Shown here piece by piece: positions 1 through 5,516 of a DNA stretch of 12,962 nucleotides. This DNA is from Sulfurospirillum sp. Its GTDB lineage: Bacteria > Campylobacterota > Campylobacteria > Campylobacterales > QNZT01. Position 1 is the first letter of the stretch, and every line of letters begins with the position of its first letter. Made by a program: the position numbers and the translations under genes. The notes under the pieces were generated by a model. That model ran no database searches and had not been told where the DNA came from. It saw only the letters and a program-made list of their open reading frames with translations. The DNA is taken from positions 1-12,962 of the forward strand of contig QNZT01000171.1 in assembly GCA_003978455.1 (NCBI GenBank), read 5' to 3'.

Positions 1-1173
1 GATTATGATGTCGAAGTCTATGGACTTGATAGTATGGATCAACTGGAGAAAGTTTTGTCACACTATGGCAAAGTGAAGCTGGTCGGCAAGAGTTTCAGCG
101 TGCTGAAGTTTATACATGAAGGCACAGAGTATGACTTTGCATTTCCGCGTACAGAGCGTAAAACAGGAAGCGGTCATCGTGGGTTTGACGTATCGGTGGA
201 TGGAAGTATGGCGTTTGAAGCCGCAGCCAGGCGGCGGGACTTTACGGTCAATGCGATGGGGTACGATATCGCCGGGAAGTGCTTTCTCGATCCGTTTGGG
301 GGGCGCCGAGATCTGGAACGAAAGATATTGCGCCATATCGATGCGCGGACATTTGTCGAAGATCCCCTGCGACTGTATCGAGGGGTACAGTTTTGTGCGC
401 GGTTCGGGTTTACGATGGATGTTTTGACGAAAAGGTTGTGTCGGAATATGGCAGAGGAGGGGATGCTGGATGAGCTTCCCAAAGAGCGTGTTTTTGGTGA
501 GATCAAAAAGTTGCTGCTGCAGGCGGAGAAACCCTCTGCGGGATTTGTGCTTTTAAAAACGCTGGGAGCGTTGCGTTACTTTCCGCATCTGTCAGACTTG
601 CCGGAGAATCTGTGGCAGGAGAGTTTGCGGCGACTTGATGTGATGGCTATGCTAAAAGAGGCAAAACAGGAAAAAGCGCTGATTTTGATGCTCTCTGCGC
701 TGGTGCTTTCCATGGAGCGTGAATCGCAAGTGCAGGAGTTGATCGGGTGGCTCAGCAACGAAGTGAAGCTGATCTCTTCTGTTGTAATGCTTTGGAGATA
801 TTATCGTGAAATTGGGGCGATCAGTGAAAGTGAAGATCTCGATACAGAGGTGAGAAAGCTTTCTGTCAAAGCGAATATCTCAGATCTGGTACTGATAGCG
901 AAGGTGGATTATCTTGCGAAAAAGGCTCTCATGAAGGGTACTTTCAAAGCGGGAGATAAAGTTTTGCAGCGGGCTGAGAGGCTGGGGGTTTCGCAAGCGC
1001 CGCCAAAACCGCTTTTGCAGGGACGTGATCTTTTGCAGCTGGGACATAAACCTTCACCAAAGTTTAAAGAGATTTTAGAGACAGTATATGATGCACAGCT
1101 TCGGGGCGTCATGAAAACCAAAGAAGAGGCGCTTGAATTTGTAGTGAAAATGTTTCATAAAAATTTGTCATAA
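1..1173 (+). CDS. CCA-adding enzyme / poly(A) polymerase family tRNA nucleotidyltransferase (5'-truncated)
   Basis: The reading frame is open from base 1, so the true start lies outside the window; the first internal ATG at 34 is not the start. The visible 390 codons begin inside the catalytic carboxylate motif of class II nucleotidyltransferases (DYDVEVYG, with the D-x-D pair that binds metal). They continue through RRRDFTVNAMGYD (base and ribose recognition), DPFGGRRDLERKILR and EDPLRLYRGVQFCARF, all hallmarks of bacterial CCA-adding and poly(A) polymerase enzymes. The alpha-helical C-terminal part is less conserved, and I see no HD phosphohydrolase motif. The likely role is adding or repairing the 3'-CCA of tRNAs in the cytoplasm, using CTP and ATP. 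Sequence alone cannot separate a full CCA-adding enzyme from A-adding or CC-adding specialists. A 53-aa membrane peptide follows after 20 bp, probably in the same transcript. Confidence 0.9.
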   Translation, partial: DYDVEVYGLDSMDQLEKVLSHYGKVKLVGKSFSVLKFIHEGTEYDFAFPRTERKTGSGHRGFDVSVDGSMAFEAAARRRDFTVNAMGYDIAGKCFLDPFGGRRDLERKILRHIDARTFVEDPLRLYRGVQFCARFGFTMDVLTKRLCRNMAEEGMLDELPKERVFGEIKKLLLQAEKPSAGFVLLKTLGALRYFPHLSDLPENLWQESLRRLDVMAMLKEAKQEKALILMLSALVLSMERESQVQELIGWLSNEVKLISSVVMLWRYYREIGAISESEDLDTEVRKLSVKANISDLVLIAKVDYLAKKALMKGTFKAGDKVLQRAERLGVSQAPPKPLLQGRDLLQLGHKPSPKFKEILETVYDAQLRGVMKTKEEALEFVVKMFHKNLS

Positions 1174-1193
1174 GCGTATTGTAAAGGAGACCT

Positions 1194-1355
1194 ATGAAAA
1201 AGAGATTACCGCTAAAAAAGAGATTGCCATTATATCTGCTGATGGCGTTTATTATCGCCAATATAATCTATATGTTTCTGGCACCGATGATGGTGATGGA
1301 TAAAATAGAGAAGGATACCGCTGCTATCTCCCACAGCCGGGGCGGTGGTAAGTAG
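1194..1355 (+). CDS. Small membrane protein, 53 aa, unknown function
   Basis: This short frame begins with ATG preceded by a clear Shine-Dalgarno sequence (AAGGAGA, 4 nt before the ATG) and ends at TAG 1353-1355. The peptide has a strongly basic N-terminus (MKKRLPLKKRLPL), one hydrophobic segment at about residues 13-34 (rich in I, L, M, F, with a late proline), and a polar tail ending in GGGK. The pattern suggests a single-pass inner-membrane protein with its N-terminus in the cytoplasm. It lies 20 bp after the nucleotidyltransferase and just before the 1361-1467 repeat. I do not recognise a family. The ribosome-binding site and membrane topology support it being real; the assignment rests on those alone. 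Confidence 0.6.
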   Translation: MKKRLPLKKRLPLYLLMAFIIANIIYMFLAPMMVMDKIEKDTAAISHSRGGGK

Positions 1356-1360
1356 TATGC

Positions 1361-1467
1361 TTAAGTTAAGAAATTTAAGCGCAGTTTATCTGCGCGTGAG
1401 CCCTGCGCTGAGCAGAACTTAGCGTTAGCGTAGCTTTTGGGACTTTGTTCCAAAAGCGTTAACTTAA
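1361..1467. repeat. Hairpin-rich intergenic repeat, copy 1, bracketed by 9-bp inverted repeats
   Basis: The interval between the 53-aa peptide and the four-cysteine gene opens with TTAAGTTAA (1361-1369) and closes with its reverse complement TTAACTTAA (1459-1467). Inside are two strong hairpins. One has stem GCGCAG/CTGCGC (1379-1384 / 1390-1395) with a 5-nt loop. The other has an 11-bp stem, including one G-U pair, at 1433-1443 / 1447-1457 with a 3-nt loop. The last 40 bases (1428-1467) match 10856-10895 at 34 of 40 positions without gaps, including a perfect 16-mer, AAAAGCGTTAACTTAA. There is no U-tract after the second hairpin, so it is not a classical intrinsic terminator. It could be a REP/BIME-like or MITE-like element. 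It lies between the convergent ends of the + and - genes. Confidence 0.65.
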
Positions 1468-1487
1468 TGATAGCAGAGGCAATAGTG

Positions 1488-1697
1488 TCAAAATTCGAAA
1501 CCGCCGCCTTTGCCTTTGTTCATACTTTGGTAAACGGCATTGACGTATGATTTACGCGTGGCACATCCGATCACCTCTTTGCAGAGCATACAGCTTTTGA
1601 CGCGGTGCTGTTTCTGGCAGTTTTGTAATACTTCAGCCTCTTCGGCAAGCTTCGCTTTATAAAAATCGATCTCTTTCTGTTCTTTAATAGTTGGCAT
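1488..1697 (-). CDS. Small four-cysteine protein (CxxC), 69 aa, downstream of fbp
   Basis: This is a compact, soluble, charged protein with cysteines at 27, 36, 39 and 45 (the core is C-x8-C-M-L-C-x5-C) followed by a basic stretch and a glycine-rich end (KGKGGGFEF). The spacing suggests a metal-binding (zinc or iron-sulfur) or redox-active site, but no named family is recognised. The ATG at 1697 has a good ribosome-binding site (AAGGA, 6 nt upstream), and the gene overlaps the end of fbp by 14 nt, so translation is probably coupled. From memory, Campylobacter genomes also carry a small unannotated gene directly downstream of fbp, which suggests a conserved partner. The function is unknown. 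Confidence 0.75.
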   Translation of the reverse strand: MPTIKEQKEIDFYKAKLAEEAEVLQNCQKQHRVKSCMLCKEVIGCATRKSYVNAVYQSMNKGKGGGFEF

Positions 1698-2529
1698 AAC
1701 TGTTCCTTACTTTTTGTATCTCCTCTTTTGATCCAAAAAAGCATGGGGTGGTATCATGAATATGTTCCGGTTTCAGATCCAGCAATCTCTGCTTTCCGTC
1801 GATCGCTTCTCCGCCGGCTTGTTCATAGATAAATGCAAAAGGGAAAACTTCAAACACTTTTCGTAGTTTTCCCGCAGGTACATCGGTTGTACCCGGATAG
1901 GAGAAGATACCGCCACCCTTCAGCAGTATCTGATGCAGATCCGGTACCATACCGCCGCTGTAGCGCAGACGGTAGCCTTCTGCAAAGAGACTCTCTATCA
2001 ATGCTTTGTGATGTGACGGCCAGTTTTTCTGCGTGCCGCCCGGTGCATTGAGTTTTCCTCTCTCTTTGAGTCTGATCTCCTGGATAAAAGCAAATGTATT
2101 ATCGGGTTCGAGACGAAAAAGTTTAACACCTTCATGATCTGCCGTAACTATTTCGACGCGAGGACCATAAACCACATAGACGGCGGCTTTCAGATTTGCC
2201 CCGCTGTAGTCATTCTCGTAGATACCGAAAATAGAGCCGACCGAGAGGTTGACATCCGCCAGACTCGATCCATCGAGCGGGTCGTAGCCGATGAGGTATC
2301 TTCCCTCTTCATGAAGTGTAAACGGTTCCGCTTTCTCTTCACTCGCAAGTTCCTTGACGGTGGTGATCGAAGAGAATATAGACTCTATGATCTCATCGCA
2401 GTGGATATCGAGTTTGAGCTGGATATCTCCGGTACTGTTCTGGTTGTCGGAGTAGCCTTTGTCTTCATGTTTGATCGCATAGTCTATTTTGATGGCTGCC
2501 GTTTGAATGGCATTGTATATCTCTTGCAT
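1684..2529 (-). CDS. fbp: Class I fructose-1,6-bisphosphatase
   Basis: The product hydrolyses fructose 1,6-bisphosphate to fructose 6-phosphate, the committed step of gluconeogenesis in the cytoplasm. In an organism that fixes carbon through the reductive TCA cycle it would be needed for all hexose synthesis. With the chosen start the protein has 281 residues. It shows the metal-binding acidic pair in ASEE (about 63-66), the signature DPLDGSS (83-89), DVNLSVGSIFGIY (92-104), the substrate-binding RYSGGMVPDLH (189-199) and LLKGGGIFSYP (202-212), and the metal ligand Glu in YEQAGG (235-240). A longer frame reaching 2568 exists, but the ATG at 2527-2529 has a strong Shine-Dalgarno sequence (TAAGGAGT), matches the usual family N-terminus (MQEIYNAIQTAA), and avoids a 31-nt overlap with mobB. 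Eight bases separate it from the mobB stop, so the two are an operon. Confidence 0.95.
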   Translation of the reverse strand: MQEIYNAIQTAAIKIDYAIKHEDKGYSDNQNSTGDIQLKLDIHCDEIIESIFSSITTVKELASEEKAEPFTLHEEGRYLIGYDPLDGSSLADVNLSVGSIFGIYENDYSGANLKAAVYVVYGPRVEIVTADHEGVKLFRLEPDNTFAFIQEIRLKERGKLNAPGGTQKNWPSHHKALIESLFAEGYRLRYSGGMVPDLHQILLKGGGIFSYPGTTDVPAGKLRKVFEVFPFAFIYEQAGGEAIDGKQRLLDLKPEHIHDTTPCFFGSKEEIQKVRNSYANY

Positions 2530-2537
2530 TGTACTCC

Positions 2538-3032
2538 TTATACTTTTTTTGCATGGGCATTGATCCATGCAAGAATTTCATCGATATTGTTGAGATCCAA
2601 AACCGATATTTCCTCTGGAATCTCGTATGCTCTTATATCGACACTTTCGTCGATCGCTATTGCTTCTGAGTAGGGAAAGTAACTTTCATCGATCTTCCCG
2701 CGGAAAATAGCGATTCTGGGAAGGGGGAGTGTCTTTAATCCCTCCACCAGAAGATAGTCAAAATCCTGAACCATTTGGATAATATCATCGATAGTTTTAC
2801 TTTCCGGTGCGAAATAGGTAGTACGCGTGGGAGAGACGACGATCGTATGTGCACCGGTTTGTGTGAATTTGTAACTGTCTTTGCCTTCTGTGTCGAATAG
2901 CGCTTTATCTTTGGGATCATGTTTGACAACAGCGACTCTGTTGTCGGGAATCAGTTTTTGTGCAATTTTAACGATCAAGGTTGTTTTACCGCTGTTGGAA
3001 GGGCCGGTAAAAGCGACGGCAACTCTCTTCAT
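2538..3032 (-). CDS. mobB: Molybdopterin-guanine dinucleotide biosynthesis protein MobB
   Basis: MobB is a small P-loop GTP-binding protein that assists MobA in attaching GMP to molybdopterin, giving the bis-MGD form used by DMSO-reductase-family enzymes such as periplasmic nitrate reductase and formate dehydrogenase. The 164-aa protein has the Walker A motif GPSNSGKTTL (residues 10-19), the MobB-typical VVKHDPKDKALFDTEGKDSYKF stretch split around residues 35-56, the THTIVVSP-like segment AHTIVVSPTR, and the conserved DYLLVEGLK (Walker B/effector region). The length fits the family. The ATG at 3032 follows a GGAGC ribosome-binding site. It is the first gene of the mobB-fbp-CxxC operon, divergent from the lipoprotein at 3127. 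No mobA is visible in the window. Confidence 0.93.
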   Translation of the reverse strand: MKRVAVAFTGPSNSGKTTLIVKIAQKLIPDNRVAVVKHDPKDKALFDTEGKDSYKFTQTGAHTIVVSPTRTTYFAPESKTIDDIIQMVQDFDYLLVEGLKTLPLPRIAIFRGKIDESYFPYSEAIAIDESVDIRAYEIPEEISVLDLNNIDEILAWINAHAKKV

Positions 3033-3126
3033 GAAGCTCCAAAATAAATAGTTTTAAATAATTTTAAATTGTAACGAAATATAAATTACATTAGTGTAAA
3101 ATAATTTGTAATTTTAAAGGATCACG
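3033..3126. promoter_or_regulatory. Divergent promoter region between mobB and the lipoprotein, with a TTACA-N4-TGTAA palindrome
   Basis: This 94-bp, very AT-rich gap must hold the promoters of both divergent units. A perfect inverted repeat, TTACATTAGTGTAA, lies at 3086-3099. Further TGTAA half-sites occur at 3070-3074 and 3107-3111. A -10-like TAAAAT on the + strand at 3097-3102 overlaps the right half-site. Campylobacterota housekeeping promoters often lack a recognisable -35 box, so no -35 is assigned. The palindrome has the half-site/N4 geometry of FNR/CRP-family operators but not their consensus. The regulator, if any, is unknown. Confidence 0.35.
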
Positions 3127-3612
3127 ATGAAAATATTGACTATTCTCTTTTTAGCGTTGTTGTCGTTGGGCGGATGTGCCTCCAGAAGCGGTTTTTTCGC
3201 ACCGGATGTACTGGAGGAAAAAGCACTCGCTTTCACACAAAAGGCGGAGATATACAACTCTCTGGAGATCAAGGCATCGTTGGTGGCGACCTATCTCAAC
3301 CCTCTGTTAAAGGCGTATCAAAATGATAAAAGAGCCCATTTTCTGATGAGTGTTTTTATCGATGATGACTACAGTGATCCCGATAAACAGGGGCTTTTCA
3401 ATCCTGATTATACCATTACCCTCAACGGTCAGAAACCGATCAGTATCAAACCTCTCGATAATGAGGATGATCTGCTGAAAATCGCTCCGGTGAAAAATGT
3501 CTGGTCACACTACTATCTGGTGACATTTCCCAAACCTGCAACTGCCAAAATGGAACTGCTCCTTAAAAGTCAGAGATACGGTGCTTCTTCGTTAGTGCTT
3601 GAAGCAGAGTGA
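3127..3612 (+). CDS. Predicted lipoprotein, 161 aa, between mobB and slt
   Basis: The protein starts with a short signal peptide (KILTILFLALLSLGG) ending in a lipobox, with Cys17 as the predicted acylated residue, so it should be anchored in the inner or outer membrane. The mature part contains a helical region (about 30-65) and then a beta-rich C-terminal part with Phe/Tyr/Asp-rich segments. The order suggests a compact periplasmic domain, but no family is recognised. The ATG follows AAAGG with normal spacing. The gene lies divergent from mobB and convergent with slt, and its last 50 bp overlap the slt coding end. From memory, a lipoprotein-like gene occupies the equivalent place beside slt in Campylobacter jejuni, so it is probably part of the conserved block. 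A link to cell-wall turnover through slt is only a guess. Confidence 0.85.
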   Translation: MKILTILFLALLSLGGCASRSGFFAPDVLEEKALAFTQKAEIYNSLEIKASLVATYLNPLLKAYQNDKRAHFLMSVFIDDDYSDPDKQGLFNPDYTITLNGQKPISIKPLDNEDDLLKIAPVKNVWSHYYLVTFPKPATAKMELLLKSQRYGASSLVLEAE

Positions 3613-5227
3613 GCAGGGTGACATCTTTTAGTCCCATCAGTCTGGCATAGACGATATAGTTTGCAAGCACTTTTTTGCCGTATCTTCTCGCCTGCGCATT
3701 GGGCAGCAGCTCCATAGAGAGAAACGGTTCATACCTTTTTGATGTAAAGAGATGATCGTTTTGGATGATCTCTCTTCGGGTATATCCTGCGCCTGCATTG
3801 TAGGCGTAGGCGACCATGAGCGGATGAAAGAGGTGCTTCTCCAGAAAGTCGAGGTGTATATCTGCAAAACGGTACGCGATTTTGGGATCGAACATCTTTT
3901 CATATCTGAAATCTTTCATCCCGCTCTCTTTCGCGACCGCTTTTGCCAGAAAAGGCATGAACTGCATCAGTCCCAGTGCGTAGGAGTAGGAGACTGCGGT
4001 CGGAATGAACCGGCTCTCCTGTCTGGCGAGTGCGAGTATTAACGCTTGTCGGTGCGGTTCGAGTGTATGGATGTAGCGTCTGTAAGCAAAGAGATAGTAG
4101 TGCAGGTTCTCTTTGTAGCTGTAGAGCAGCCGCGCGACATGGGGTTGGGTGTCGTTCGAGTTGAGTTGGAGGGCAGCGGCTTCTTTGCTCTTTTGATCGG
4201 GGAAATCTCTTCTTTTAAACGCTTTATAGAGTTTGTGCCATATAAACGGATCGGTGATATCAAAAGGTGCTCTTGGTTGTTTTGGGTCGATGGTGACGAT
4301 GATATTTTTGGGAAATGTACCCAGTTTTTCATGGGCAAAGAGGGTATAGAGGTTAATATCTTTGCTCTTTTCGATCAGTTCATGAAGTAGTTTACTATCC
4401 TGTGTGGTCAGGTATTGCCAGAAGATCGCTTTGTCTTTGGCAAAGTTAGACCACGCCTTTTTTGCTGAGAGTTTGAAATACCAGATCGCAACCTCTTTGT
4501 GTCCCTGTTTGAGTGCATTGATACCCAGAAGGAAGTTGCTTTCGGCACTCAGTTTCGAGCTGTCGAATTTCAGGAGAGAGTGTTGCAGTTTGTCGAGTTT
4601 CGGATCGCGGACGATTTTGTCGATGGCGGTGTTGAAGGCACTGTATCCACTCAGTGTGACAAGTAGTTTCGGAGGGAGCGGATGGTTGAACCAGCTCTCC
4701 CTGTACTTTTTTCCGGTCTGGTTGAAAACTTGCAGAAAAAGTCTCGGATCGAGTTTGGTCATGAACCTGAAGTCACGGGTAGCGATCGCTTTATAAAGTG
4801 CTGCTTGTTTCGGGTAACGAAATGCAATATTGTCAGCGATCTCCTCGAGAATCTTGACAGGTAGTCTGGTCGCTTTGTAGGGCGTCAGCCCCACCATAAT
4901 ACAGTCGCTGTCCTTTCCCGCAAAACGTTCCGGAGCCAGATGTCTGCAATATTTGACCCTTTCAAATGCAAAATCATCCACCTTGTCCGCAAAACGGTCA
5001 AACAGTTTCCAGTTCATGTTGTTGACTTCACCTAACAGTGCACGCGCCTCTTGGGCAGAAATATTTTGGTCTAAGAAACGGTAGATATAGAAATCTTTGG
5101 CTGTACTACGGGGTTTGTCATGAAAAAAAGAGAAGGGAATGGTCTCTGCCGTCAGAGAAGTCGCGAAAATGAGGGATAGCAGCAGAGTATGCAGGATACT
5201 CTGCTTTTTTCTGAAAGGGTTATGCAA
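3563..5227 (-). CDS. slt: Soluble-type lytic murein transglycosylase (SLT)
   Basis: The enzyme cleaves the MurNAc-GlcNAc bond of peptidoglycan, forming 1,6-anhydro-muropeptides, in the periplasm. The 554-aa product has a signal peptide (hydrophobic core LHTLLLSLIFATSLTA, cleavage probably after residue 27). A long alpha-helical region follows, like the superhelical U domain of E. coli Slt70, up to about residue 385. The catalytic SLT domain is C-terminal: ALARQESRF with catalytic Glu near 404, GLMQFMP (about 419-425), and AYNAGAG (about 474-480). The start is TTG at 5225-5227, overlapping the yggT stop by 8 nt and lacking an obvious Shine-Dalgarno sequence. Translation is probably coupled to yggT; the frame remains open upstream, so the start is less certain than the rest. 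The 3' end overlaps the convergent lipoprotein by 50 bp. Confidence 0.92.
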   Translation of the reverse strand: MHNPFRKKQSILHTLLLSLIFATSLTAETIPFSFFHDKPRSTAKDFYIYRFLDQNISAQEARALLGEVNNMNWKLFDRFADKVDDFAFERVKYCRHLAPERFAGKDSDCIMVGLTPYKATRLPVKILEEIADNIAFRYPKQAALYKAIATRDFRFMTKLDPRLFLQVFNQTGKKYRESWFNHPLPPKLLVTLSGYSAFNTAIDKIVRDPKLDKLQHSLLKFDSSKLSAESNFLLGINALKQGHKEVAIWYFKLSAKKAWSNFAKDKAIFWQYLTTQDSKLLHELIEKSKDINLYTLFAHEKLGTFPKNIIVTIDPKQPRAPFDITDPFIWHKLYKAFKRRDFPDQKSKEAAALQLNSNDTQPHVARLLYSYKENLHYYLFAYRRYIHTLEPHRQALILALARQESRFIPTAVSYSYALGLMQFMPFLAKAVAKESGMKDFRYEKMFDPKIAYRFADIHLDFLEKHLFHPLMVAYAYNAGAGYTRREIIQNDHLFTSKRYEPFLSMELLPNAQARRYGKKVLANYIVYARLMGLKDVTLLTLLQALTKKHRISDF

Positions 5228-5516
5228 GACTGCGTGCGAGATTGAAAAGGATTCTTACGAGGAAAAGATCCAGAAACTGCAACGCCAGAATGATGATGAT
5301 AGGGCTGAGGTCAATACCGCCTATCACCGTAGGGATGTAACGTCTCACAAAGGCGTAGGCAGGCTCTGTCAGACGTCTGAGAATCTGAACGATCGGGTTG
5401 GAAGGATCTGGATTGACCCATGAAAGCAGTGCCGAGATGATGATCACCCAGATATAGATATTGATCACCATTGAGAGGATTTGCGCTATGGCTTGTATAA
5501 AAGTTGCTAATATCAT
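5220..5516 (-). CDS. yggT: YggT family integral membrane protein
   Basis: This 98-aa protein has two hydrophobic segments (about residues 10-33 and 70-90) around the conserved family core: LLSWVNPDPSNPIVQILRRLTEP, followed by RRYIPTVIGGIDLSPI. The YggT family is widespread in bacteria and plastids (CCB3 relatives); its role is poorly defined, with links to membrane and osmotic physiology and to cell division or envelope clusters. The start at 5516 forms an ATGA overlap with the gltX stop (4 nt) and has a ribosome-binding site (TAGGAG). It is the middle gene of gltX-yggT-slt, an order that, from memory, is also found in Helicobacter and Campylobacter. Confidence 0.93.
   Translation of the reverse strand: MILATFIQAIAQILSMVINIYIWVIIISALLSWVNPDPSNPIVQILRRLTEPAYAFVRRYIPTVIGGIDLSPIIIILALQFLDLFLVRILFNLARSLA

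Noticed and set aside
1433..1467. Intrinsic terminator for the small gene upstream or the operon on the minus strand
   Set aside because: The hairpin is strong, but neither strand has a U-tract after it; it is better described as part of the repeat.
2527..2568. Longer N-terminus for FBPase starting at 2568
   Set aside because: The extra 13 residues overlap mobB by 31 nt and do not fit the family, while the ATG at 2527-2529 has a strong ribosome-binding site and the usual N-terminal sequence.
2134..2673. A 179-aa open frame on the plus strand
   Set aside because: Runs across the fbp/mobB junction in antisense; both minus-strand genes are well supported.
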